DNA from: Melioribacter roseus P3M-2
GTDB taxonomy: Bacteria; Bacteroidota; Ignavibacteria; Ignavibacteriales; Melioribacteraceae
NCBI RefSeq assembly: GCF_000279145.1
Contig: NC_018178.1
Coordinates: forward strand, 2,090,001-2,154,000
DNA length: 64,000 bases
Direction: 5' to 3'
Shown: in pieces, positions 37,501 through 46,605 of the stretch
Layout: the number at the start of each line of letters is the position of its first letter
Position numbering within the stretch: position 1 is the first letter of the stretch
Translations under genes and position numbers: made by a program
The notes under the pieces: model-generated
What the model was told of the DNA's origin: nothing
The model's database searches: none
Seen by the model: the letters and a program-made list of their open reading frames with translations, nothing else

Positions 37501-39528
37501 GTGAACTATCGATATTGGCTCCTCAGTATATTATTATTTCTCGTAATAGCCCTCTATACCTTTGTCTCTTTTTACAGCGAAGAAAAAATTAACGTTATTC
37601 AAAATTCTTATTATCTTCAGAGAATACACGCCCGTCAAACTTCATTGTCTTTTAGTGAAATGTTCGATAACTGGAAGGGCATTTTAAATTATCTCGCCGC
37701 CGACAAGGACATAATTGAGATGAATAAACGAGGTAAGGAACATCTCCGATTTTTATATAAAAACTTACGCAAAGAATTAAAAAGCATAACGCGAGTCGGT
37801 CCTGACGGAAAAATCACATTTACAGTTCCTTATGAAAACGCAGCCGGGATGGATATTTCTTCGCAAGCGCATGTAAGGGAAATTTTTCAAAAGAAAAAGC
37901 CGGTTATAAGCGATGTATTCCTGGCGGTGCAGGGCTTCTACGCTATTGTTATCCACGTTCCCGTTTTCAAAAACGACAAGTTCGACGGAACAATTGCGCT
38001 CGTTTTGAATTTTGAAAAAATTGCCGAAAAGTTTGTCAGAGAGGTAACGATCGGAAAAAGCGGTTATGCGCTGCTAATAAGTCGTAACGGAACCGAACTT
38101 TATTGCCCCAGGCGGAAACATGTGGGCAATAACATAAAACTGACTATTCATGACGACCCGGATTTCGGGAATATGATTAAGCGTATGCTGGAGGGGAAAG
38201 AAGGAACTTCGCATTTTTATTATGACCATGCATCCGAATCGTATCGTAAAATGAGAGCCTTTTATATGCCGATTTATCTCGACGGCACATTCTGGTCTCT
38301 GGCTATCGTTACATCCGAGGAGGAATTGACGGAGGGACTTGCTAATTTCAGGAATAAACTGCTGATACTTATAAGCGCAATCTTTCTTGGCGCCGTATTG
38401 TTTTCTTACTATGCATTCAAATCATGGGGACTTGTCAAAGAGACCGAAAAAAGGAAAAAAGCCGAAGCGAGATTCCGAGCCTTACTCAGCAATTCCAACG
38501 ATATTTTTATGCTCATTAATTCAGAAGGCGTCATACAGTATGTAAGTTCGGCGATCGAAATGCTGACAGGTTTCGAGCCCGGGGATATTGAAAATAAACC
38601 GTTCGATAAATTTATTCATCCGGAAGATCTTAAAAATGTGGTCGAAGTTTGGGATCAAGTGCTTCAGAATGAAAGAAGTCTTTTCAGGGTTGAATACCGG
38701 GCGTTGAAAAAAGACGGCGAGTATATGTGGCTCGAAGCGGTCGGCAGAAATTTCCTTTCCGAACAACATCTAAACGCAGTGGTGGTTAATATAAGAGACA
38801 TTACCGAAAGAAGAATAAAAGACGAAGAAATTCGCCGGAAGAACGAAGAAATAACGCGGTTTATTTACAGCGTTTCGCATGACTTGAAGAGCCCAGTTGT
38901 TACTATTCGTACGTTTGTCGATTATATGAAAGAAAATCTGAAAAAGAACGACATAAAGAAACTGTCCGACGACCTTATTTATATCGACAAAGCTTCCGAT
39001 AAAATGAGTAAATTGATTGAAGATTTGCTTGAACTTTCCCGATTAGGACGGATTTCTCACAAAACCGAAAGATTGACTTTGCAAGAAATTGTAAAAGATT
39101 CTCTTAACCTTCTCGCAGGTCAACTGAAAGATAAAAATATACGGATAGACGTAACGGACAAACCTGTAATCATCTATGGCGACGGGGACAAGTTAGTTGA
39201 TGTATTTCGTAATCTGATCGAAAATTCAATCAAATTTACGAGCGATTGTGAGCAGGCTCACATTGAAGTCGGCGTCAAAGAGAATGACGAAATTATTATC
39301 TATATTAAGGATAACGGCAGTGGGATTGAACCCGAATATAAAAACAAACTGTTCGGACTGTTCGAAAAACTGCACACTAATTACGAAGGTACGGGACTGG
39401 GATTGACGATTGTGAAACGAATAATCGAAATACACGGCGGCAGAATCTGGATTGAATCCGAAGGACTGAATAAAGGAACCACTGTCTTTATTACACTTCC
39501 GAAAACCAAAATCGCGGGGGTGGTATGA
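37501..39528 (+). CDS. Membrane sensor histidine kinase (dCache-PAS)
   Basis: This is a 675-residue sensor kinase. A first membrane helix (~5-25) and a second (~284-305) enclose an extracytoplasmic region of dCache type (~30-280). A PAS domain follows (~325-440), then HisKA with the phosphorylated H460 (SVSHDLKSPV), and an HATPase domain with N-box NLIENS (~572-577), G1 DNGSG (~604) and G2 GTGLGL (~630). The start codon is GTG with AGAGGA upstream. It overlaps the response regulator gene by 4 bases (ATGA), so the two are a cognate pair. The extracellular ligand is unknown. Confidence 0.93.
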   Translation: MNYRYWLLSILLFLVIALYTFVSFYSEEKINVIQNSYYLQRIHARQTSLSFSEMFDNWKGILNYLAADKDIIEMNKRGKEHLRFLYKNLRKELKSITRVGPDGKITFTVPYENAAGMDISSQAHVREIFQKKKPVISDVFLAVQGFYAIVIHVPVFKNDKFDGTIALVLNFEKIAEKFVREVTIGKSGYALLISRNGTELYCPRRKHVGNNIKLTIHDDPDFGNMIKRMLEGKEGTSHFYYDHASESYRKMRAFYMPIYLDGTFWSLAIVTSEEELTEGLANFRNKLLILISAIFLGAVLFSYYAFKSWGLVKETEKRKKAEARFRALLSNSNDIFMLINSEGVIQYVSSAIEMLTGFEPGDIENKPFDKFIHPEDLKNVVEVWDQVLQNERSLFRVEYRALKKDGEYMWLEAVGRNFLSEQHLNAVVVNIRDITERRIKDEEIRRKNEEITRFIYSVSHDLKSPVVTIRTFVDYMKENLKKNDIKKLSDDLIYIDKASDKMSKLIEDLLELSRLGRISHKTERLTLQEIVKDSLNLLAGQLKDKNIRIDVTDKPVIIYGDGDKLVDVFRNLIENSIKFTSDCEQAHIEVGVKENDEIIIYIKDNGSGIEPEYKNKLFGLFEKLHTNYEGTGLGLTIVKRIIEIHGGRIWIESEGLNKGTTVFITLPKTKIAGVV

Positions 39529-39968
39529 AAAAAAGAAACGCGGTTATCCTGTTAATTGAAGACGATATTGCCCATGCGGAAATCGTCAAAAGAAGTCTTG
39601 AGGCTTCCGAATTCAAAATAGAGCTGATTCATCTCTTCGACGGAAAGGAAGGGCTCGATTTTATCTTCAAAGCGGGAAAATATTCCGCCAATAATATCCA
39701 GCCGGATATCATTCTGCTCGATATCCGCCTGCCGAGAATCAACGGTTTCGAATTCCTTCAAAAAATAAAGAACGACGAAGCATTTAAAGTTATTCCGGTT
39801 GTCATATTGTCCACATCTTCAAATCAGACCGATATCGACAGAGCTTTCGAACTCGGCGCCAACAGTTATCTTATTAAACCCCTCAGCTTCGACAGATACA
39901 AAGAAATGTTCGGTAACTTTACCGACTATTGGATCGGAGAAAATTTTTTCCCTCAGCTTCAAGTTTGA
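39525..39968 (+). CDS. Single-domain response regulator, Rcp1-like
   Basis: The 147-residue CheY-like receiver has no output domain. The acidic pair is E12-D13-D14, the phosphorylation site is D66 (ILLDIRLPRINGFEF), and the switch residues are in VVILSTSSNQ and YLIKPLSF. The inserted segment before D66 (FKAGKYSANNIQPD) is typical of the Rcp1 group, partners of phytochrome-like and cache-type kinases. It overlaps the kinase gene by 4 bases. It probably signals to a partner encoded elsewhere. Confidence 0.93.
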   Translation: MKKRNAVILLIEDDIAHAEIVKRSLEASEFKIELIHLFDGKEGLDFIFKAGKYSANNIQPDIILLDIRLPRINGFEFLQKIKNDEAFKVIPVVILSTSSNQTDIDRAFELGANSYLIKPLSFDRYKEMFGNFTDYWIGENFFPQLQV

Positions 39969-40028
39969 ATTTTTTCGAAATTTTATTTGTTTTCTAAGTA
40001 TATTTAAACAAAAATTCACGGGATTTAT

Positions 40029-40358
40029 ATGAAAATCAAAAAATTTATACCGTTTGCTCTTATTCTGATTTCCGTTATTGCCGTAAACGCATGCTGTTCG
40101 TGCAAAAATGCCGTTGCCAAAGGCGGCAAAGTGAAAGGATATATTACGGTTGTAGGCAACGAACCGTTCTCTAAACTTGCGATTAAAACCGACGATGATA
40201 ATGTATATATCTTGAAGTGTAAACCGGCCGTGGAAAGAGAATTATGGGAAAAGCAGGGAGACTACTATCTGGTTACTTTCACAAAAACCGAAAAGGATAC
40301 GAGAGCTCCCGTTTTAATAGTTGAAGAAATAACCCCTTTAAATAAGAATACAAAATAG
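40029..40358 (+). CDS. Small predicted lipoprotein
   Basis: The 109-residue product has a hydrophobic signal segment and a lipobox at VNAC (C22), followed by two more cysteines close by (CCSC). The mature part (VKGYITVVGNEPFSKLAIKT, GDYYLVTFTK) looks like a small beta-strand-rich domain, possibly OB-fold-like. I do not recognise a family. It precedes the sorting-domain metalloprotease gene by 8 bases and is likely co-transcribed with it. Confidence 0.7.
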   Translation: MKIKKFIPFALILISVIAVNACCSCKNAVAKGGKVKGYITVVGNEPFSKLAIKTDDDNVYILKCKPAVERELWEKQGDYYLVTFTKTEKDTRAPVLIVEEITPLNKNTK

Positions 40359-40366
40359 GCAGCAAT

Positions 40367-42673
40367 ATGAAAAAATTAGTTCTCATTTTAACCGTATTAT
40401 CGACAATCGGTATTTTCGGACAGACATCAATAAAATTAAATAAATCGGCGGAAAAGGGAATCGCGCAGGAAAAGAGCTATCCGGTAGACGCTCGGCCGTT
40501 TCTCGAAAAATTCAGCAAAGCAAACGGAATCGACCTCTCGAAAATAAAACCTGAAAAATCTCTCAAAAAATCCTCCGCGTGGGGATTTACAGTCGGTTCA
40601 AAACATACGTGGACGGCTTCGGACCTGACTACAACAAATGAATTTTATGACGTACCGTCTACTTGCCGAGCCGTGGGTGATAATTGCTACATTTTTGTTG
40701 AAGACGATCTGTGGAACAAAGATAAGGTCGACCAGAACGCAGTAAATGCGGTATTGAACGCTTTTGAAAAATCGACTCCCGCAAACCCGAATAAAGGAAT
40801 TTATCAAACCGTAGTTGAGAATTTCGGCAACCCGCCCGATGTGGATCATGATCCGAGAATTATCATTTTAATTCTCGATATTAAGGACAGTTATAACGGT
40901 TCCGGAGGCTATGTTTCGGGATATTTTTTCTCTTATAATCAAGAAACAGACAAAAGCAAACCGGGATTTTCTCACAGCAATGCAGCCGAGATTTACTATC
41001 TCGACGGCGTTCAGAATAAACTGTTAACCGAAGCCGGACTTACGAACGCTATGAGCACCACCGCGCACGAGTTTCAGCATATGGTACATTTTAATTATAT
41101 AGAAGAAGAAGAGACGTTCTTTGACGAAGCCTGGTCGCTAGCCGCCGAAGTGATTTGCGGTTACGAAATTTATAATCAAAATCTTTATGCTCAGGAACCC
41201 GATCATTATTTTCTCGATTGGCGCCGGAACGACAACACCGCCGTTTTGACCGACTACTCGAGAGCAGCCCGCTTTTCTCTCTATCTCTACGAACAGTACG
41301 GATCGTCGTTCTTCAGGGAATTTCTTAATAAAGGAGTAAAAGGTTTTAACGGGGTGACCTACACACTGGGTTCAATCGACAAATCGATTACTTTCTCAAC
41401 GCTAATGGAAAACTGGTTTCTGGCTAATTTTATAAACGACAAGAGCGTAAATCCGAAGTGGGGCTATTCTTATCCCGGGCTGCCTAAAATGGCGGATACA
41501 AAATATTTCAATCCGAACGTGTCGGTTTCTTCCGCTTCGGTTTATAAATACGGAGTCGATTACATTACTTTTACCGGCGGCAGCAATTTGAACGTTAAAT
41601 TTACGACAAACGAAAGCATACAGTTAAAAGCAATTAAAAGAACTTCCTCCGGCGGCGTCGAAGTCGAAAACGTTTCTTTCGGAACGGATTATTCGCTGCC
41701 TTCCTTCGGCTCCGATTATTCCGAAGTGACTTTTATGGTTTATATGGTTGACCAGAATATATCTGCTACTGAAAATACAAAGTTCAAATATACATTCAAC
41801 GCAACCGGCGTATTCGATAACAAACCGATCGAAATTGCTTACGACAATACTGAACCTGTGGGTTTATATCCTTGGGATATAGGCGATTCAGTTGCTGTTG
41901 TATTTAAGGGAGTAGAAGGTGCAAAATTAGATTCAATTAGAGTGGCTTTAAGAACATTAAGCCCTTTGCAAGGTGGCGTATGGAATATTGCTAATAGCGC
42001 TAAATATTTACTAGGTAATAAATTAGCATCATTTGAAGCGGTTGGAAATTATTATGTAGAGGGCAATTATCCAGCAAAATGGCCTAACTGGGTTAAAGTT
42101 GACTTAAGTTCATATAATATTTCTGCTGATAAGGATTTTGTTGTATCTTTTGTAATTGATGGGGATTATCTGGGCACCAATAATCCTAATAATAAAAATG
42201 GGCCAAATAGAGTAATGCATACTTATCAACCTACTTCTCAAAGTAGGACATATACGATGAACGGCGATGCCAAAGGTTGGTACAATTTTTATGTTGACGA
42301 TGTGGTGCCGCAGGACTCTTTTATTGTATATCTTATCCGCGCTTACGTAAGCTATAAAACAACCGGCAATAACGATGTAATCGAATTGCTGCCAACGAGT
42401 TACGCTCTCGATCAAAATTATCCCAATCCTTTTAATCCGTCTACAATTATAACATATACATTGCCCGAAATGAACAACGTGCAGATAAAAATATACGACG
42501 CGCTGGGCAGGGAAGTGAGGAGCTTACTAAACGAAGTTAAATCGGCTGGCAAACACAGCATTCTCTGGGACGGTATGGACAATTTCGGAAATCGTGTAAG
42601 CAGCGGTACGTACTTCTATCAAATTATCGCCGGCGATTTCGTCCAGACCAGAAAAATGGTGATGGTGAAGTAG
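40367..42673 (+). CDS. Secreted zinc metalloprotease with a type IX sorting domain
   Basis: This is a 768-residue secreted protein. The signal peptide is MKKLVLILTVLSTIGIFG. A gluzincin-type zinc motif HEFQH sits at 234-238, with the likely third ligand in FDEAWSLAAE about 15 residues on, as in immune-inhibitor-A-like peptidases. A jelly-roll-like module lies at ~500-635. The last ~80 residues are a type A C-terminal sorting domain (YPNPFNPST ... VSSGTYFYQI), the signal for type IX secretion in this phylum group. The stretch 41870-42260 is clearly more AT-rich with different codon choice. No T9SS component is in the window. Confidence 0.88.
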   Translation: MKKLVLILTVLSTIGIFGQTSIKLNKSAEKGIAQEKSYPVDARPFLEKFSKANGIDLSKIKPEKSLKKSSAWGFTVGSKHTWTASDLTTTNEFYDVPSTCRAVGDNCYIFVEDDLWNKDKVDQNAVNAVLNAFEKSTPANPNKGIYQTVVENFGNPPDVDHDPRIIILILDIKDSYNGSGGYVSGYFFSYNQETDKSKPGFSHSNAAEIYYLDGVQNKLLTEAGLTNAMSTTAHEFQHMVHFNYIEEEETFFDEAWSLAAEVICGYEIYNQNLYAQEPDHYFLDWRRNDNTAVLTDYSRAARFSLYLYEQYGSSFFREFLNKGVKGFNGVTYTLGSIDKSITFSTLMENWFLANFINDKSVNPKWGYSYPGLPKMADTKYFNPNVSVSSASVYKYGVDYITFTGGSNLNVKFTTNESIQLKAIKRTSSGGVEVENVSFGTDYSLPSFGSDYSEVTFMVYMVDQNISATENTKFKYTFNATGVFDNKPIEIAYDNTEPVGLYPWDIGDSVAVVFKGVEGAKLDSIRVALRTLSPLQGGVWNIANSAKYLLGNKLASFEAVGNYYVEGNYPAKWPNWVKVDLSSYNISADKDFVVSFVIDGDYLGTNNPNNKNGPNRVMHTYQPTSQSRTYTMNGDAKGWYNFYVDDVVPQDSFIVYLIRAYVSYKTTGNNDVIELLPTSYALDQNYPNPFNPSTIITYTLPEMNNVQIKIYDALGREVRSLLNEVKSAGKHSILWDGMDNFGNRVSSGTYFYQIIAGDFVQTRKMVMVK

Positions 42674-42675
42674 TG

Positions 42676-42715
42676 TTAGGGATTAGGAGTTAGGGATTAG
42701 TTATCAGGGATTGGT
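42676..42715 (+). repeat. Short direct repeats TTAGGGATTAG
   Basis: TTAGGGATTAG occurs at 42676-42686 and 42690-42700 with a 14-base period, and a degenerate third copy follows. It lies just after the metalloprotease stop. No function is suggested; similar low-complexity stretches are common between convergent genes. Confidence 0.5.
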
Positions 42716-42727
42716 GGTATTAATATA

Positions 42728-42763
42728 AGAGCCTGTCGATTTGCCGGCAGGCTCTTTCGTTTT
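42728..42763. terminator. Terminator between convergent genes
   Basis: AGAGCCTG (42728-42735) pairs with CAGGCTCT (42748-42755), with further inner pairs and a T-rich flank (TTTCGTTTTT). It serves the metalloprotease gene and possibly the opposing operon. Confidence 0.85.
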
Positions 42764-42778
42764 TAAATGACTGATAAA

Positions 42779-43933
42779 TCAGGTTATTTCATATTCCGAT
42801 ACTACCGCCTTCGCGCTTTTCTTTAACTTTTTCGGTTTGGGCAATTTACCGTTGTCGTTCCCGGAAATTTCCACTTCTATTTTGTTCTCTTCATTTTTGG
42901 CTTCGCGGTAAACGTAAATTTTATTTTGATAATTGCGCATTACAATTTTTTCTTCGTCGCGGTGGAGAATATAATCGGGCAGAACGGGAATTTTACCTCC
43001 GCCTCCCGGGGCGTCGATAACAAAATGAGGAATTGCCAATCCGCTTATATTGCCGCGCAGAGCGAACATAATTTCCAAACCTTTGTCGAGCGAAGTTCTG
43101 AAATGATTTGCCCCTCGGGTTTCGTCCGCCATAAAAAGGTAATAAGGTCTTACGCGTATTTTTAACAATTTAAGGAACAACTCTTTGAGCACTTGCGGAT
43201 CGTCGTTAACGCCTTTCATCAATACAGCCTGATTGTTTACGGGAAATCCGGCGTCAACCAGCATTTGGCAGGCTTTAGCGCTCTCCGGCGTTATTTCCCA
43301 CGGATGATTGAAATGCGTGTTAATGTATATCGGATGATATTTCTTCAACATTTCGACAAGTTTGGGCGTGATTCTGTGGGGCAAAACGCACGGCATTTTT
43401 GTGCCGATGCGGATTATTTCGATGTGAGGAATCTGGCGTATTCTTTTAATTATTTTTTCGAGCATTGTGTCGGTTAACATCAGCGGATCGCCGCCGGACA
43501 TGATTACATCTCGAACTTCGGTATGTTCCTCCAGATATTTGAACGCCGATTCCAATTGCCGCATCGAAATCTTATCGGAGTTGCCCACTTTCCTTTTGCG
43601 CGTGCAAAAACGGCAGTACATCCCGCATTGGCTTGTCGTCAAAAACAATACTCTGTCGGGATAACGGTGAGTGATATTAGGCACGGGACTCATAGCGTCT
43701 TCCAGAAGCGGGTCTTCGTAGCCGTCCAGGTCTTCAAGCTCTTTGACGTCGGGGACGCATTGAAGCCAGATGGGGTCGCCGGGATAACGTATCAGGCTCA
43801 GATAATAAGGATTAATGCGCGCCTGAAAAAATTCGTCGAGTTCCTCGGCTACCTTTCTGTCGATATTGAATTTTTCAACGAGTTGGTCTACGGTGTGTAT
43901 ACTGTCCCTTATCATTTGCTGCCAGAGTTCCAT
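42779..43933 (-). CDS. kamA: Lysine 2,3-aminomutase
   Basis: KamA is a radical-SAM and PLP enzyme that turns L-lysine into L-beta-lysine. The 4Fe-4S motif is CGMYCRFC (C103, C107, C110). The PLP lysine is K314 in APGGGGK, and the substrate-binding aspartates of the family correspond to D270 and D307. At 384 residues, with extra N- and C-terminal parts, it looks like KamA/AblA rather than the shorter EpmB that modifies EF-P; no epmA is adjacent. It is last in an operon with two ATP-grasp ligases and a GNAT acetyltransferase, 17 bases after the latter. The lysine-rich tail (KPKKLKKSAK) is unusual. Confidence 0.92.
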   Translation of the reverse strand: MELWQQMIRDSIHTVDQLVEKFNIDRKVAEELDEFFQARINPYYLSLIRYPGDPIWLQCVPDVKELEDLDGYEDPLLEDAMSPVPNITHRYPDRVLFLTTSQCGMYCRFCTRKRKVGNSDKISMRQLESAFKYLEEHTEVRDVIMSGGDPLMLTDTMLEKIIKRIRQIPHIEIIRIGTKMPCVLPHRITPKLVEMLKKYHPIYINTHFNHPWEITPESAKACQMLVDAGFPVNNQAVLMKGVNDDPQVLKELFLKLLKIRVRPYYLFMADETRGANHFRTSLDKGLEIMFALRGNISGLAIPHFVIDAPGGGGKIPVLPDYILHRDEEKIVMRNYQNKIYVYREAKNEENKIEVEISGNDNGKLPKPKKLKKSAKAVVSEYEIT

Positions 43934-43950
43934 ATGTGTGCCCTTTATAT

Positions 43951-44424
43951 TTATTTTTTTATATATTTTCCAAAGACGATAAGATTATCGTTCGGTTTGT
44001 AAAAATCTTTTATCTCGGCAACAATCGAATAATTATTCCTGAAATAAAAATTCCGCGTTTCGTTATAATTGTCCTGCGACGAAGTTTCGGCGAGTATCCA
44101 TCTGCCGTTGTTGTTAATTGCGAACTCTTCGGCGTGGTCGAGCAATTTTTTCCCGATCCCTTTATTCTGGAATTTTTTGTCGACTACAATCCAGTAGAGA
44201 TCGAACACTCCGTCAGTCAAAGGTCTGCGACCGATGCAATGATAGCCTGCAATTTCCGAGCCTTCCAGATAAACGAACACATTATAATTGTCGACTCCGT
44301 CTTTTTCCAGAGCTTCGTCTATCAATTCGACGGCAATCTTTTTTTCTTCTTTGCTGAAGTTTTTTGTGCCGTCGATAATTTCAACCAGTCGTTTCCTGTC
44401 GTCAGATTGCAGCTTGCGTATCAT
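43951..44424 (-). CDS. GNAT family acetyltransferase
   Basis: This is a 157-residue GNAT-fold N-acetyltransferase. The acetyl-CoA loop is KFQNKGIGKKLL (the Q/RxxGxG/A pattern), preceded by the DLYWIVVD strand and followed by RNFYFRNNYSIV, typical of the last GNAT strand. The frame extends to 44454, but the ATG at 44424 has AGAGGA at the right distance. It overlaps the second ATP-grasp gene by 23 bases. Beside kamA it could acetylate beta-lysine (the AblB role), giving N-epsilon-acetyl-beta-lysine, or acetylate a beta-lysyl conjugate. It is short for AblB, so the substrate is open. Confidence 0.88.
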   Translation of the reverse strand: MIRKLQSDDRKRLVEIIDGTKNFSKEEKKIAVELIDEALEKDGVDNYNVFVYLEGSEIAGYHCIGRRPLTDGVFDLYWIVVDKKFQNKGIGKKLLDHAEEFAINNNGRWILAETSSQDNYNETRNFYFRNNYSIVAEIKDFYKPNDNLIVFGKYIKK

Positions 44425-45460
44425 ATTTAATCCTCTTTTCTGCAAGTTCGGCAATAGTAAGAATAACGTCTTGAAAACTTAAGCCGGCTGCATTGGCAGA
44501 CCTTATGAATCCGGCGTCGGGCGATATATCGGGATTGGGATTGACTTCGATTACGTAGGGCACATTTCTTTTACTCAATCGAATGTCGACCCTAGCATAG
44601 TCCCTGCAGCCCAAAGCATTGAAAGCCGCTTCAGCAGCGATTTTAATCTTATCTTCAATATCTTCGGATAGTTTAGCCGGACATTCGGGCACGGTGTTAT
44701 TGTAATAAACGCTGTCCGGCGACCATTTTGCTTCGTATGTTATAATCTTTGGTAAATTGTCCGGCAGCCCGTCGAATTTTATTTCCGACAAAGGCAGTAT
44801 TCTCGATCCGAGAATTGCAACGTTGATTTCTCTTCCCTCGATATATTCTTCTATTAAAACTTCCTGTTTGTACGTATGAAAAAGATATTCCAGTTGATTG
44901 CGCAGGTCGGTAAAATTACGGACGACCGAATTTTCTGATATACCGATACTGGCGTCTTCTCGCGCAAGCTTTGTTATAACCGGAAACTTCAACGGAAATT
45001 TATCTTTGTCCGGATAAGAATTGAAACTTGCAATTATATATTTGGGAGTTCGAATGCCGTGAGACTGCAGGATTTGTTTCGTTCTGTTTTTGTTCAAACA
45101 ATTTCCCAGACAAAGCGGAGTGTTGCCGGTATAGGAAATTTCAAAAAGATCGTATAAACCCGCTACGTAACTTTCATAGTTGGCGTTGCCTTCTACGGAT
45201 TCGACAAGATTGAATACTACGTCCGGGGAAATATTTCTCAATTTGTCGATAAATTTTCTAATGTCCCTGTTGACCGATAGCGTTTCAACAGAAGAATATT
45301 TCTTAGCGAGCGTATCGCGTATATTCTCAATTTGCTCGACGATATTTTTTTCGGACAGGTCGATATCGTTCGAAGCTTCGGGCGAGCGTTTGCCCGTATA
45401 GTTTTCGTAGTAGCGAACCGGATCGTTGAAGCAAATCAATATCTTTCTGTAACTTTTCAT
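44402..45460 (-). CDS. D-Ala-D-Ala-ligase-like ATP-grasp enzyme, second of two
   Basis: This is a 352-residue ATP-grasp carboxylate-amine ligase related to D-alanine--D-alanine ligase. The N-terminal domain has PDVVFNLVESVEG and YTGNTPLCLGNCLNK; the ATP-grasp part has VLIEEYIEGREINVAIL, RDYARVDIR and the metal motif EVNPNPDI. The usual serine-glycine loop around GSSxG is replaced by ARED-ASIGIS, suggesting an altered substrate. It overlaps the first ATP-grasp gene by 4 bases (ATGA). The cell presumably has its own ddl elsewhere, so this pair likely makes a peptide-like product, perhaps joining beta-lysine to a partner. Confidence 0.88.
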   Translation of the reverse strand: MKSYRKILICFNDPVRYYENYTGKRSPEASNDIDLSEKNIVEQIENIRDTLAKKYSSVETLSVNRDIRKFIDKLRNISPDVVFNLVESVEGNANYESYVAGLYDLFEISYTGNTPLCLGNCLNKNRTKQILQSHGIRTPKYIIASFNSYPDKDKFPLKFPVITKLAREDASIGISENSVVRNFTDLRNQLEYLFHTYKQEVLIEEYIEGREINVAILGSRILPLSEIKFDGLPDNLPKIITYEAKWSPDSVYYNNTVPECPAKLSEDIEDKIKIAAEAAFNALGCRDYARVDIRLSKRNVPYVIEVNPNPDISPDAGFIRSANAAGLSFQDVILTIAELAEKRIKYDTQAAI

Positions 45461-46533
45461 ATCAGGTTGTGCCTTTTAGCAGCGTGGTAGAGCACTTTGT
45501 TTATCATTTCGTTGTACGATAATCCTGCGGCTCGGGCGGCTTTGGGGTAACACGAATTGTCTTCGGGATTCGGCAAAACTCCGGGCAGCGGATTTACTTC
45601 TATAACGTTCGGCGTACTGTCCTTATCGAGACGAATGTCGATGCGCGCCCAGTCGCGGCATCTTAAAATTTTATATGTGTCGAGAGCGGTTTTTTCGATT
45701 TTGCTTTTGAGGACGTCGTCCAGCCGGGCGGGGCAACTAAAAATATCGAGAGGATTGTCGGGAGTATCGGCAATCCATTTTGCTTCGTATGAATAAATCG
45801 GTAAAAGATTTTCGGGCAGAGAAGCGTAATTGATTTCTACAATCGGCAACACTTCGACTTCTTTTCCATTGCCCATTATAGCAACAGTAAATTCGCGCCC
45901 GGGTAAAAATTCTTCTATCAATAAAGGCTGTTTGTATGTATCGAGCAGTTCGTCGAGCCTTGTTTGCAGTTCTTCAATATTGTTGACCAGCGACGAATTG
46001 AAAATTCCTTTGCTTGAACCTTCCGCTACTGGTTTTATGATAACCGGGAACGTGAGCGAAAAGTTTATAATGTCGTCGTGCGATTCGACGGTAATAAACC
46101 TGGCGTTAGGTATTCCGTAATAAGAAAGTATTTCTTTTGTTCTGGATTTGTCGAGACATGTAGTAAGAGTAAGGGGGTCGGAACCCGTATAAGGTATGCC
46201 GAGCAAATCGAGCATTGCGGGAATTTGAGCTTCGCGGCTTATGCCGTTAAAACCTTCCGATACGTTAAATACAATGTCCGGTTTCAAGGTTCTGAATTTT
46301 TCGAAAGCTTCTTCGTTAGCTTCGATTAAATGTACTTCATGAAAAAGTTCGAGCGCTTCTTTGATGGCGTTAATTGTTTCGATTGTATCCCACTCAGCAT
46401 ATGTGTCGTTCATAGTCAGAGTGTCGTTGTTCTGAAAAGAGAAAGAAGCGCCTTCGGAAGCGTTGGTTACATCCGGTTTTATATTATATGTTAATGCTAA
46501 TTTAAGTCTTCTATTTAATAAAAAAGAACTAAT
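45457..46533 (-). CDS. D-Ala-D-Ala-ligase-like ATP-grasp enzyme, first of two, probable ATT start
   Basis: This ATP-grasp ligase (318 residues from the ATG at 46413) carries EGSSKGIF, LIEEFLPGREFTVAIMG, WARIDIRLD and EVNPLPGV. The ATG at 46413 cannot be the true start: the frame is open upstream and encodes RRLKLALTYNIKP, the expected first strand and nucleotide-fold segment, which joins directly to NDTYAEWD. No ATG, GTG or TTG exists before the TAA that ends this frame. An ATT at 46533, with AAGGA six bases upstream, is the best start and gives 358 residues. The other explanation is a sequence error near 46520. It heads the four-gene operon. Confidence 0.86.
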   Translation of the reverse strand: MSSFLLNRRLKLALTYNIKPDVTNASEGASFSFQNNDTLTMNDTYAEWDTIETINAIKEALELFHEVHLIEANEEAFEKFRTLKPDIVFNVSEGFNGISREAQIPAMLDLLGIPYTGSDPLTLTTCLDKSRTKEILSYYGIPNARFITVESHDDIINFSLTFPVIIKPVAEGSSKGIFNSSLVNNIEELQTRLDELLDTYKQPLLIEEFLPGREFTVAIMGNGKEVEVLPIVEINYASLPENLLPIYSYEAKWIADTPDNPLDIFSCPARLDDVLKSKIEKTALDTYKILRCRDWARIDIRLDKDSTPNVIEVNPLPGVLPNPEDNSCYPKAARAAGLSYNEMINKVLYHAAKRHNLI

Positions 46534-46605
46534 AGGAAATCCTTTTTATTTTTTGTTACCAATATACTGATTTAAAATTTTTTTGCAAGAATTATAAAAA
46601 AATAA

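Noticed and set aside
42676-42715. Telomere-like TTAGGG repeats
   Set aside because: Only two to three short degenerate copies occur, between convergent bacterial genes.
42779-43933. Reading kamA as EpmB (EF-P lysine modification)
   Set aside because: The protein is longer than EpmB, no epmA or efp is adjacent, and a GNAT gene is.
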